This document shows positions 8,650-17,893 of a stretch of 64,000 nucleotides of DNA, piece after piece. Every line of letters begins with the position of its first letter. Position 1 is the first letter of the stretch. The DNA is from Mesorhizobium sp. (lineage in GTDB: Bacteria > Pseudomonadota > Alphaproteobacteria > Rhizobiales > Rhizobiaceae). The translations under genes were made by a program, and so were the position numbers. The stretch spans positions 1 to 64,000 of the forward strand of contig JAIPUZ010000089.1 of assembly GCA_022833215.1 (NCBI GenBank), in the 5' to 3' direction. The notes beneath the pieces are model-generated. The model was not told where the DNA came from. It worked only from the letters and a program-made list of their open reading frames with translations, and ran no database searches.

Positions 8650-9348
8650 TCAAAGCAGCGGATCAATGACCGCCGAGATTTCGTCAATCGACATCGCCCC
8701 CTTGTAGACTTTACCGTTGATGATGAAGGTCGGCGTGGAGTCGATCCTGAATTCTTCCGCGCCGCGCTTCTGGACCGCTCTCACTTGGTCAAGAAGATTC
8801 TGGTCAGTCAAGCAGGCGTTGAAGCTCTCCTGTGTAAAACCGGCGAGCTTGGCAAGCTGGAACATCGCGTCCTTGACGTTATCGGCCGCCGCCCAGTTCA
8901 TCTGCTGCCTGAACAGCACATCGATCATCGGGAAATAGTTGTCGCCGGCGCAGCGCGCCAGCATGAAGCCGGCCTCGGCGCGCGGGTCGAACGGAAATTC
9001 GCGCAGGATGAAGCGCACCTTGCCGGTGTCGACATATTTCTTCTCGACCTCGGGATAGGTGTTGACCGCGAAATGAGCGCAGTGCGAGCAGGTCATCGAG
9101 GCATATTCGACCACCGTGACCCTGGCATCGGCGCTGCCTTTCACCTTGTCCGGCAGCGCGCCTTCCTTGAGCACCTCGGCCATGTCCAGCGTTCCCGATG
9201 CGGGCGGCGCTGCCGTGGCGGCGGAAGCGGGCGAGGCGTTGGCCGTTCCTTGCTGGCCAGAATCGCTGCACGCCGACAGCAGCAGCCCGGCGGGAACCGC
9301 GGCCAGGGAAGACAGGACTGTTCTGCGGGACAAGGTCATGCGAATCAC
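8650..9348 (-). CDS. DsbA-family thiol oxidoreductase, predicted lipoprotein
   Basis: A 232-residue thioredoxin-fold protein of the DsbA/Com1 family acting in the cell envelope. The N-terminus has a basic stretch with SRRT, a hydrophobic core and the lipobox LLSAC (Cys27), which suggests lipid anchoring; the twin Arg could also mean Tat export. The active site is CSHC (87-90) and the cis-proline loop STPTF has Pro206. A linker of about 25 Ala/Ser/Pro residues separates anchor and domain. It probably oxidises or isomerises disulfides in exported proteins. It lies between DUF721 and smc in one direction. Confidence 0.88.
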   Translation of the reverse strand: MIRMTLSRRTVLSSLAAVPAGLLLSACSDSGQQGTANASPASAATAAPPASGTLDMAEVLKEGALPDKVKGSADARVTVVEYASMTCSHCAHFAVNTYPEVEKKYVDTGKVRFILREFPFDPRAEAGFMLARCAGDNYFPMIDVLFRQQMNWAAADNVKDAMFQLAKLAGFTQESFNACLTDQNLLDQVRAVQKRGAEEFRIDSTPTFIINGKVYKGAMSIDEISAVIDPLL

Positions 9349-9477
9349 CCGATTTGTTTTCCGATTGTGTACCGTGACGGCCTATAAAAGCGAGAGTCGT
9401 GGCCAATTAAGGCATTGAGACGGACAATCCAATCGCCAAGCCATGCTGCCATGATCACGAAAGCGCGATGGCCGGCG

Positions 9478-9981
9478 TCAACCCTGCTTCCTGCGGCCAA
9501 GAACGGTGGCGCCCAGCCGCTCCAGCGATGCGCGCAGACCTTCATCCTCGATCTGGTCGACGGTGCGCGCCAGCCTCGCCTTCTCTGGCTCCGTCAGGGC
9601 GCGCAATGTCGGCGCCTTGCGGCGGACCGGACCGCTCAGCGGCTTCTGCACGATGCGGATGCGCCCGATGGCGGCGAAGCCGAGAAAGGCGTTGACGCGG
9701 CCGATGATCTCGCCGCTCTGGTGCTGGATGTGAAGCGCGGCCAGCCCCTCGCAGGCTATGACCAGCACGGCGGGCTCGAAGGGGTCGTCCTCGCGCATGC
9801 GGCGGGGCCACTGGATCTTCTCCGGCCGGCAGCTCGAAGCCAGCCTTTCCCCGACGATCTCCTCCCACGACTGGACGAGCCCGACGGATATGCCTGCGCG
9901 CTTGCGCAGCACGGGATCGAGGATACCCGTTGCCAGATCGCTGACCGGAACGGGATTGCCCGTGAAGGGTTTCCCTGCCAT
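9478..9981 (-). CDS. DUF721 (DciA-like) protein
   Basis: A 167-residue protein of the DUF721 family. The conserved part covers roughly 20-120 (for example SWEEIVGERLA and the aliphatic AVLVIACEGLAALHIQHQ). In several bacteria DUF721 proteins (DciA) help load the replicative helicase DnaB, and alphaproteobacteria lack DnaC, so a replication role is plausible but inferred. It is divergent from mutY, with 61 bp between the start codons, and precedes the dsbA-like gene and smc. Confidence 0.8.
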   Translation of the reverse strand: MAGKPFTGNPVPVSDLATGILDPVLRKRAGISVGLVQSWEEIVGERLASSCRPEKIQWPRRMREDDPFEPAVLVIACEGLAALHIQHQSGEIIGRVNAFLGFAAIGRIRIVQKPLSGPVRRKAPTLRALTEPEKARLARTVDQIEDEGLRASLERLGATVLGRRKQG

Positions 9982-10042
9982 GTGCGTACTCCAGCGACGT
10001 TTAATCGAACCTCAGGCACCGGAAACCGGCATTTCCCGATCA

Positions 10043-11131
10043 ATGGCACCGCAGGACAAAAGCCGCAACCCCGCCATCGCGGCCAGACTTCTGGAGTGGT
10101 ACGACGCCCACCATCGCGAACTGCCGTGGCGGACCGCGCCCGCGGCTCTCGCGAGAGGCGAGCGGCCAGACCCCTACCGCGTGTGGCTTTCCGAAATCAT
10201 GCTGCAACAGACCACGGTCGAGGCGGTCAAATCCTATTTCAGCGCGTTCGTCGCGCGCTGGCCTACGGTGTCGGCGCTCGCGGCCGCCGCGAATGACGAC
10301 ATCATGAAGGCATGGGCCGGGCTCGGCTATTATTCCCGCGCCCGCAACCTGAAAGCGTGTGCCGATCTGGTCGCTGCGCAGGGCGGGATTTTTCCCGACA
10401 CGGAAGAGGGCCTGCGCACGCTGCCGGGCATCGGCCCCTATACGGCGGCGGCCATTTCATCCATCGCCTTCGACCGGCCCGCAGCCGTGGTGGATGGCAA
10501 TGTCGAACGTGTCGTTTCGCGGCTGTTTCGCATCGAAACGCCGCTGCCGCAGGCCAAGACGCAAATCCGCGCCCTTGTCGAGCAGATGGTGCCGGCGAAG
10601 CGGCCGGGCGACTTCGCGCAGGCGACGATGGACCTTGGCGCCACCATCTGCACGCCCCGCCGGCCGAAATGCATGCTTTGTCCCCTGCGCGGGGACTGCG
10701 ATGCGCTCGCTGCCGGCGATCCCGAACTCTATCCGGTGAAGCTGGCGAAGCCCGAAAAACCCTTGCGGCGCGGTGCGGCCTTCGTCGCGATCCGCGCCGA
10801 CGGTGCCGTGCTGCTGCGCAAACGGCCGGAAAAGGGGCTGCTCGGCGGCATGACCGAGGTTCCGACCAGCGGCTGGACCGCACGGCTGGACGGCGAAACC
10901 TCGCCCGACGCCGCCCCCTTCCCCTCGCAATGGGAACGGGCCGGGCAGATCGCCCATGTGTTCACGCATTTCGCGCTGGAACTGGACATCTATCGCACCC
11001 GCTTCGACGGCAATCCGGAAGACCATTTCTGGTCGCGGCCCGACGAGTTGCATGGCGAGGCTCTGCCTACCGTCATGAAAAAGGCGATAGAAGCTGCCAT
11101 TCCCGGCGCGACGAAACGGAAAAAGGGGTGA
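10043..11131 (+). CDS. mutY: A/G-specific adenine DNA glycosylase MutY
   Basis: A 362-residue base-excision repair enzyme that removes adenine mispaired with 8-oxoguanine. It has the helix-hairpin-helix LPGIGPYTAAAI (117-128), catalytic Asp141 in VDGNVERV, the Glu51 region LSEIMLQQT, and a 4Fe-4S cluster motif C203-X6-C210-X2-C213-X5-C219. A C-terminal NUDIX-like domain (about 230-350) recognises 8-oxoG. The ATG at 10043 gives the usual family length; an earlier ATG at 9980 would overlap the divergent DUF721 gene. It is followed after three bases by the HAD gene. Confidence 0.96.
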   Translation: MAPQDKSRNPAIAARLLEWYDAHHRELPWRTAPAALARGERPDPYRVWLSEIMLQQTTVEAVKSYFSAFVARWPTVSALAAAANDDIMKAWAGLGYYSRARNLKACADLVAAQGGIFPDTEEGLRTLPGIGPYTAAAISSIAFDRPAAVVDGNVERVVSRLFRIETPLPQAKTQIRALVEQMVPAKRPGDFAQATMDLGATICTPRRPKCMLCPLRGDCDALAAGDPELYPVKLAKPEKPLRRGAAFVAIRADGAVLLRKRPEKGLLGGMTEVPTSGWTARLDGETSPDAAPFPSQWERAGQIAHVFTHFALELDIYRTRFDGNPEDHFWSRPDELHGEALPTVMKKAIEAAIPGATKRKKG

Positions 11132-11134
11132 ACG

Positions 11135-11743
11135 ATGGAAATCCGGCACATTGTTTTCGACATCGGCAAGGTGCTGGTTCACTACGACCCCGATATTCCC
11201 TTCAGCCGCATCATTCCGGACGCGGCCGAGCGCCGGTGGTTTTTCGACAATGTGTGCACCAGCGCATGGAACGTCGAGCAGGATCGCGGTCGCTCATGGC
11301 AGGAAGCGGAGGCGCTGCTGATCTCCGAACATCCGGCTCATGCCGACAACATACGCGCTTTCCGCCGTCACTGGCACGAAATGGTGCCGTACGCCTATGA
11401 TGACAGTGTCGCGCTGCTGGAGGGGCTGATCGAGGCCGGTCACGATGTGACCATGCTGACAAACTGGGCGGCGGATACGTTTGCGGAAGCCCGCAGCCGC
11501 TTCCCGTTCCTCGAAAAGCCGCGTGGCGTCACCGTTTCCGGAGAGATCGGGCTGATCAAGCCAGACCCCGCCATCTACGATCATCATGTCGCAAGGTTCG
11601 GGATCGAGCCGACGGCCGCGCTGTTCATCGATGACAGCGAAAAGAACGTCGAAGGCGCGCGGGCGGCGGGCTGGCAGGCCGTGCTGTTCACCGATGCCCG
11701 CGCGCTCCAACGCGATCTCGCCGCGCGCGGGATCAGGGTTTGA
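11135..11743 (+). CDS. HAD-family phosphatase, YihX-like
   Basis: A 202-residue HAD superfamily hydrolase. Motif I reads FDIGKVL with the nucleophile Asp9 but without the second Asp of the common DxD, as in the YihX subgroup (FDLGNV) of sugar-phosphate phosphatases. Motif II is MLTNWA, motif III KPDPAIY and motif IV FIDDSEKN. The substrate is unknown. It starts three bases after the mutY stop with GGTGA just before the ATG, so the two are probably cotranscribed. It converges with ccrM, whose stop is four bases away. Confidence 0.85.
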   Translation: MEIRHIVFDIGKVLVHYDPDIPFSRIIPDAAERRWFFDNVCTSAWNVEQDRGRSWQEAEALLISEHPAHADNIRAFRRHWHEMVPYAYDDSVALLEGLIEAGHDVTMLTNWAADTFAEARSRFPFLEKPRGVTVSGEIGLIKPDPAIYDHHVARFGIEPTAALFIDDSEKNVEGARAAGWQAVLFTDARALQRDLAARGIRV

Positions 11744-11747
11744 AGGA

Positions 11748-12902
<1,155 letters not shown>

Positions 12903-13043
12903 TTACTGTTTACCTGCTGTTATGGTTACCGATCAGCGTAAACAATCGGTGAAGGCCGGGGGCGATTTGCGCGCAAGCGCGCCATGATGTATGCCCCGCC
13001 CGCCGGTTGCCGGCGCTCCCCCGAAACCGGATTGCGGACCGAT

Positions 13044-13733
13044 ATGGACAAGCCCGACCTCATCATCTTCGACTGCGACGGCGTTCTGGTCGATTCCGAG
13101 ATCATCGCTGCGCGGGTGGAAGCCGAGTTGCTGACCGCGGCGGGCTTCGAGATTACGCCCGAGGAACTGGCCCGGACCTATGCCGGCCTGACCTTCAAGG
13201 ACATATTGCTGCGCATCGAGGAAATCTCGGGACTGCCCTTTCAGGCCACGCTGATCGACAAGGCGGAGACGGCTGTCGACCGCAGGCTGCGGCAGGAAGT
13301 GCGCGCGGTGGACGGTGTGCGCGAGGCTGTCATGCAGGTTGGGGCGCCATATTGCATCTGCTCCAACTCCCCAAGCGAGCGGATACGGGCAATGCTGGAA
13401 AGAACCGGCATCATGCCTGTGTTCGTGGGACCGATCTTTTCGGCGCCCGAGCTGCCCACCGGCAGAACCAAGCCGGCGCCCGACGTATTCCTCCATGCGG
13501 CAAGCGAGTTCAACGCCGATCCGGCGCGCACCTTCGTCATCGAGGATTCCGTTCACGGCATTGCCGGGGCACGGGCTGCGGGCATGCGCGTCATCGGCTT
13601 CACCGGCGGGGCCCACAGCTATCCCGGCCACGCCGATGTGCTGATGGAGGCGGGCGCGGAAACCGTCATCCGCCGCTGGGCCGATCTCAAGGGCGTTCTT
13701 GAAGCGCTGATGGTCTGGTCGGAAGAAGACTGA
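13044..13733 (+). CDS. HAD-family hydrolase, phosphoglycolate phosphatase / beta-phosphoglucomutase-like
   Basis: A 229-residue HAD subfamily IA hydrolase. It starts MDKPDLIIFDCDGVLVDSE with the Asp10-x-Asp12 nucleophile pair. The helical cap follows (about 20-90), then ICSNSP (motif II), KPAPDVFLHAA (motif III) and FVIEDSVHGIAGA (motif IV). The substrate is not predictable. The ATG at 13044 starts directly at the fold; the frame is open for 20 residues upstream but these look non-coding. It is divergent from ccrM and followed by a strong two-way terminator. Confidence 0.88.
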   Translation: MDKPDLIIFDCDGVLVDSEIIAARVEAELLTAAGFEITPEELARTYAGLTFKDILLRIEEISGLPFQATLIDKAETAVDRRLRQEVRAVDGVREAVMQVGAPYCICSNSPSERIRAMLERTGIMPVFVGPIFSAPELPTGRTKPAPDVFLHAASEFNADPARTFVIEDSVHGIAGARAAGMRVIGFTGGAHSYPGHADVLMEAGAETVIRRWADLKGVLEALMVWSEED

Positions 13734-13744
13734 CAAGCAGAAAA

Positions 13745-13766
13745 AAGGCCGCCCCGAGGCGGCCTT
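13745..13766. terminator. Two-way intrinsic terminator between the HAD gene and the lipoprotein gene
   Basis: Perfect 9-bp stem AAGGCCGCC/GGCGGCCTT (13745-13753 and 13758-13766) with the loop CCGA. An A-run on the left and a CTTCTT tract on the right let it serve both converging genes. Confidence 0.85.
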
Positions 13767-13778
13767 CTTCTTATGTCG

Positions 13779-14474
13779 TCAGCGTGGAATGTCCGATTCC
13801 GAAGTGGTGGCCGGCTGCTGCTGTTGCACCGGTGCGGGGCGCGCAGCCTGTGCCGGAGCCGGAGGCTTCCTGCGCACCACCCGCTTCGGCTGCTCTTCCT
13901 TCTTCGCCTTCGGCGGTCCCTCGTCATAGCCGATGAAGACCTGATAATTGCGCGACGTCGGCTCGGGCACCGTCACATTGGGATCGCTGAACACGAACTG
14001 GGTGGCGGAGGAGGTGTCCCCGACCTGCACCTTGTGCTGGTGAAGCTGCGAATAGAGCACGTCGCTGCCGCGCGTCACAACCACGCGGATAGGCATGGTG
14101 ATGGTTCCGGCCGCTCCTTGCGGGCCGGGCACGATGCGGCCCGCTGCGGCGACGTTCATGGTGAGCTGGCCGTTGGCGCGCTTGCAGTCGCGCGTCACCT
14201 CGCCGATCGATGCCTGATAGACGATCTTCGCCGGGTCGTCCTGCCCGCCCCTGGCATAGGTGTTGAAATAGGCCGTTCCCTCACGCAGCGTCAGCGTCGG
14301 GCAATAAGCGTTAAGCTCGCTGGCCAGAACCTTCTCGCCGGAAGCACTTGCAGCCTGCTTGCCCTGCACGTTCAGCACATCGCCGCTGTTCGACTGGCAA
14401 CCCGCAATGGCCAGCAGCATGCCGGAAAGAGCAAGGCCCGTGAAAAAGCGAAATTTCGATGTAGCAGCTACCAT
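13779..14474 (-). CDS. Predicted outer-membrane lipoprotein of unknown function
   Basis: A 231-residue protein with a signal sequence and lipobox AIAGC (Cys26), so probably lipidated. The body (about 40-190) holds short beta-type segments and a well-conserved-looking core (YCPTLTLREGTAYF). The last 45 residues are rich in Pro, Gln, Ala and basic residues (KAKKEEQPKRVVRRK), suggesting a disordered tail that may touch peptidoglycan or membrane. I do not recognise a named family. The start at 14474 is chosen because the signal peptide begins there; an upstream ATG at 14558 would add 28 non-signal residues. The gene is divergent from thrC. Confidence 0.7.
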   Translation of the reverse strand: MVAATSKFRFFTGLALSGMLLAIAGCQSNSGDVLNVQGKQAASASGEKVLASELNAYCPTLTLREGTAYFNTYARGGQDDPAKIVYQASIGEVTRDCKRANGQLTMNVAAAGRIVPGPQGAAGTITMPIRVVVTRGSDVLYSQLHQHKVQVGDTSSATQFVFSDPNVTVPEPTSRNYQVFIGYDEGPPKAKKEEQPKRVVRRKPPAPAQAARPAPVQQQQPATTSESDIPR

Positions 14475-14590
14475 GAAGTGCACTTCCCTCTCGCGGCGGT
14501 GGTGTCCTATAGCAATCCGGCGGCGAAAATGCGACTGACGAAAGCGACAAATCCACACGCCGGCTGGCTGGAAGCGACGGAATATTCTGC

Positions 14591-15997
14591 ATGAACTACA
14601 TTAGCACCCGCGGTGAAGCACCCCGTCTCGGTTTTTCCGATGCCGTACTGGCGGGACTGGCACGCGATGGCGGCCTCTACCTGCCGCAGGAATGGCCTCA
14701 ATTTTCCGCTGCCGAGATTCGCGCCATGCGCGGCCTGACCTATCAGGAGATTGCACTGCGCGTGCTGACGCCCTTCGTTGGCGGAGAGATCGCGACGCCG
14801 GTTCTGGAGAAGCTGGTCAACGAGGCATACGCCACCTTCCGCCACGACGCTGTCTGTCCGCTGGTGCAGCTTGGCCCCAACAGCTTCGTGCTCGAACTGT
14901 TCCACGGCCCCACGCTCGCCTTCAAGGACGTGGCCATGCAGTTGCTCGCCCGCCTGATGGATCATGTGCTGGCTGAGCGCGACCAGCACGCCACCATCGT
15001 CGGCGCCACCTCGGGCGACACCGGTGGCGCGGCAATAGAGGCTTTCGCCGGCCGCGACCGAACCGACATCTTCATCCTGTTCCCCCATGGCAAGGTGTCG
15101 CCGGTGCAGCAGCGCCAGATGACGACCTCGACGGCGGACAATGTCCACGCGCTGGCGATAGAAGGCAATTTCGACGACTGCCAGGGGCTGGTGAAGGAGC
15201 TGTTCAACGATCACGGCTTCCGCGACCGCGTGGCGCTTTCAGGCGTCAACTCGATCAACTGGGCGCGCATCATGGCCCAGATCGTCTACTACTTCACGTC
15301 GGCGCTGTCCCTCGGCGCGCCGGACTGGCCGGTCTCCTTCACCGTTCCGACCGGCAATTTCGGCGACATCTTCGCAGGCTATGCCGCCCAGCGCATGGGG
15401 CTGCCGGTCGAGACGCTGACCATCGCCACCAACGACAACGACATCCTGGCCCGCACGCTGGCAACCGGCGAATACCGGATGCAGGGCGTGGTCGCCACCA
15501 CCTCGCCGTCGATGGACATCCAGATCTCGTCGAATTTCGAGCGCCTGCTGTTCGAGGCGTCCGGCCGCAACGCCGATACCGTTCGCCGCTATATGAACGG
15601 GCTGAAGCAGTCCGGCGCCTTCACCATCGAACCGAAAGAACTGGAAACGATCCGCGCTGGCTTCGCCGCCGGCCGCGCGACGATGAAGGATACGGCCGAA
15701 ACCATCCGCTCGACCCTTGCCGCCAGCGGCTATCTGCTGGATCCGCACACCGCCACGGCGGTCCACGTCGCGGCGGGCGCGCGGAAGTCCGCCGCGCCCA
15801 ATGTCATTCTCGGCACCGCCCATCCGGCCAAGTTCCCGGCGGCTGTGGAGCAAGCCTGCGGGGTCTCGCCCGCCCTCCCCGCCTGGCTTTCTCACCTGAT
15901 GGACGCAAAGGAAAACTACACAGTGCTTCCATCGGACAAAAAAATGTTGGAAGATCACATTTTCCGCCATACGCGGGCGTATCAGCAGGGAGTCTGA
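14591..15997 (+). CDS. thrC: Threonine synthase
   Basis: A 468-residue PLP enzyme converting O-phosphohomoserine to threonine. The start MNYISTRGEAPRLGFSDA and the length match the longer (class I type) bacterial and fungal enzymes. The PLP lysine is in HGPTLAFKD (Lys112) and the phosphate-binding loop is GATSGDTGGAA. The gene for the preceding step, thrB, lies about 9 kb away (23637-24599, opposite strand). The M16 peptidase gene starts five bases after its stop, so the two are probably cotranscribed, as in other rhizobia. Confidence 0.97.
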   Translation: MNYISTRGEAPRLGFSDAVLAGLARDGGLYLPQEWPQFSAAEIRAMRGLTYQEIALRVLTPFVGGEIATPVLEKLVNEAYATFRHDAVCPLVQLGPNSFVLELFHGPTLAFKDVAMQLLARLMDHVLAERDQHATIVGATSGDTGGAAIEAFAGRDRTDIFILFPHGKVSPVQQRQMTTSTADNVHALAIEGNFDDCQGLVKELFNDHGFRDRVALSGVNSINWARIMAQIVYYFTSALSLGAPDWPVSFTVPTGNFGDIFAGYAAQRMGLPVETLTIATNDNDILARTLATGEYRMQGVVATTSPSMDIQISSNFERLLFEASGRNADTVRRYMNGLKQSGAFTIEPKELETIRAGFAAGRATMKDTAETIRSTLAASGYLLDPHTATAVHVAAGARKSAAPNVILGTAHPAKFPAAVEQACGVSPALPAWLSHLMDAKENYTVLPSDKKMLEDHIFRHTRAYQQGV

Positions 15998-16002
15998 TCT
16001 AT

Positions 16003-17295
16003 ATGGGCGTTGAGGTAAGCCGTCTGTCGAACGGCCTGACAGTCGCCACCGAAACCCTTCCAAGCATGGAATCCGTCGCTCTCGGGGTCTGGGTCAAATC
16101 CGGAGCCCGTAACGAACGTGACGACGAGCACGGAATGGCGCATCTGCTCGAACACATGGCCTTCAAGGGCACCGCCAGGCGCAGCGCCTTCGAGATCGCC
16201 TCCGAGATCGAAAATGTCGGTGGCGAAATAAACGCCGCCACCAGCGTCGAGACCACTTCCTTCTATGCCCGCGTGCTGTCCGGCGACGTGCCGCTGGCGG
16301 TCGACCTTCTCGCCGATATACTCCAGAATTCCACCTTCGAGCCCGAGGAACTGGAGCGCGAGCAGAACGTCATCCTTCAGGAGATCGGGGCGGCCCACGA
16401 CACGCCCGACGACGTCGTCTTCGACCGTTTCACCGAGACGGCCTTTCGCCACCAGACCCTCGGCCGTTCCATCCTCGGCACGCCCGAAACGGTTCTGTCC
16501 TTCAGCTCGGCGCAGTTGCACCGCTTCATGCAGCGCGAATATGGCGCCGACCGCATGATCGTCGTTGCCGCCGGCGATGTGAAGCACGACGATTTCGTGC
16601 GGCAGGTCGAGAGCAAGCTGGGCAGTTTCCGCCCGCACGCACAGGGCGCGGTCTCCCAGTATGCGCAATATGTGGGTGGCGATTTCCGCGAGGATCGCGA
16701 CCTGATGGACGCGCAGGTCATCCTCGGCTTCGAAGGCCGCGCCTACCATGTGCGCGACTTCTACGCCTCGCAGGTGCTGTCGATGATCCTCGGCGGAGGC
16801 ATGTCGTCGCGCCTGTTCCAGGAAGTGCGCGAGAAGCGCGGCCTCTGCTACTCGGTCTATGCCTTCCACTGGGGTTTTTCCGACACGGGCATTTTCGGCA
16901 TCCATGCCGCCACTGGGCAGAACAATCTGGCCGAACTGGTGCCGGTGATCGCCGACGAGTTGCAGAAGGCCGGCGACCGCATTCTCCAGGAGGAGCTGGA
17001 CCGGGCCCGCGCGCAATACCGTGCCGGCCTCATCATGTCCGCTGAAAGCCCCTCCAGCCGCGCCTCGCAGATTGCGCGGCAGCTTCTGCTGTTCGGCCGG
17101 CCGATCCCCAAGGAAGAGCTGATGGAGCGGCTTTCGGCGCTGACCGTAGAGCGGTTGAGCGATCTGTCGGGCAGGCTGTTCTCCACCCGGCCGACCCTTG
17201 CCGCCGTCGGCCCCGTCGGTTCGCTGACCTCCTACGAATCCGTGGTCGGCGCGCTCCCGTCTTCCACGTCGCTGCCACACCGGCTCGCCGTCTAG
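16003..17295 (+). CDS. M16-family zinc metallopeptidase (mitochondrial processing peptidase-like)
   Basis: A 430-residue inverzincin. The zinc motif HLLEH is at His47-x-x-Glu50-His51, with the third ligand Glu127 at the expected 76 residues downstream (ILQEIG). The C-terminal half carries the usual second, inactive-like M16 domain (KRGLCYSVYAF). There is no signal peptide, so a cytoplasmic place is likely. Relatives in alphaproteobacteria are the closest bacterial homologues of the mitochondrial processing peptidase beta subunit. Substrates are unknown. It is tightly linked to thrC. Confidence 0.93.
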   Translation: MGVEVSRLSNGLTVATETLPSMESVALGVWVKSGARNERDDEHGMAHLLEHMAFKGTARRSAFEIASEIENVGGEINAATSVETTSFYARVLSGDVPLAVDLLADILQNSTFEPEELEREQNVILQEIGAAHDTPDDVVFDRFTETAFRHQTLGRSILGTPETVLSFSSAQLHRFMQREYGADRMIVVAAGDVKHDDFVRQVESKLGSFRPHAQGAVSQYAQYVGGDFREDRDLMDAQVILGFEGRAYHVRDFYASQVLSMILGGGMSSRLFQEVREKRGLCYSVYAFHWGFSDTGIFGIHAATGQNNLAELVPVIADELQKAGDRILQEELDRARAQYRAGLIMSAESPSSRASQIARQLLLFGRPIPKEELMERLSALTVERLSDLSGRLFSTRPTLAAVGPVGSLTSYESVVGALPSSTSLPHRLAV

Positions 17296-17308
17296 AATTT
17301 TTGCAGCC

Positions 17309-17893
17309 GTGTTCGCCCTTCCCTTCATCCGCCGTGAAACCCCGGCACTGGAAGGCGGGAAGATCAGGCTGCGCGTGCCGCAGATCGGCGATTATCGTGA
17401 ATGGGCGCAACTGCGCGCCGCCAGCCGCGCTTTCCTGGAACCATGGGAACCGCGCTGGATGCCGGACGAGCTCGAACGCACAGCGTGGCGCATGCGCATC
17501 AATCATTACCGGCAGGACCACGCCCAGGGCACCGCGATGGCTTTCTTCATCTTCGAGAAAGGCCGTGGCAGGCTGGTCGGCGGCATAACGCTCGGCAACA
17601 TCCGCCATGGCGTGTCCAAAAGCGCTCAGGTGGGGTACTGGATCGGCCAGCCCTATGCCGGACAGGGCCTGATGACCGAGGCGGTGATGGCGCTTTCGCG
17701 CTTCGCTTTCGGCGAGCTGAAGTTGCACCGGATCGAGGCAGCCTGTATTCCCAAGAACATTCGCTCGATCCGCGTGCTTGAAAAAGCCGGATTTCAGCGC
17801 GAAGGGCTGCTGCGGTCCTATCTGAGGATTAACGGCGCCTGGCAGGACCATTATCTCTACGCCCGGATCGAGGACGATCCGCCGGCCGCGTGA
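17309..17893 (+). CDS. GNAT acetyltransferase, RimJ-like
   Basis: A 194-residue GNAT protein resembling RimJ/RimL ribosomal-protein N-acetyltransferases. The beta-4/alpha-3 acetyl-CoA site is seen in VGYWIGQPYAGQGLMTEAV, followed by LHRIEAACIPKNIRSIRVLEKAGFQREG, which is diagnostic of the subgroup. The start is a GTG at 17309, just after the peptidase gene. The stop overlaps the GTG start of the EAL protein (GTGA at 17890-17893), so translation of the two is probably coupled. The substrate is not known. Confidence 0.88.
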   Translation: MFALPFIRRETPALEGGKIRLRVPQIGDYREWAQLRAASRAFLEPWEPRWMPDELERTAWRMRINHYRQDHAQGTAMAFFIFEKGRGRLVGGITLGNIRHGVSKSAQVGYWIGQPYAGQGLMTEAVMALSRFAFGELKLHRIEAACIPKNIRSIRVLEKAGFQREGLLRSYLRINGAWQDHYLYARIEDDPPAA

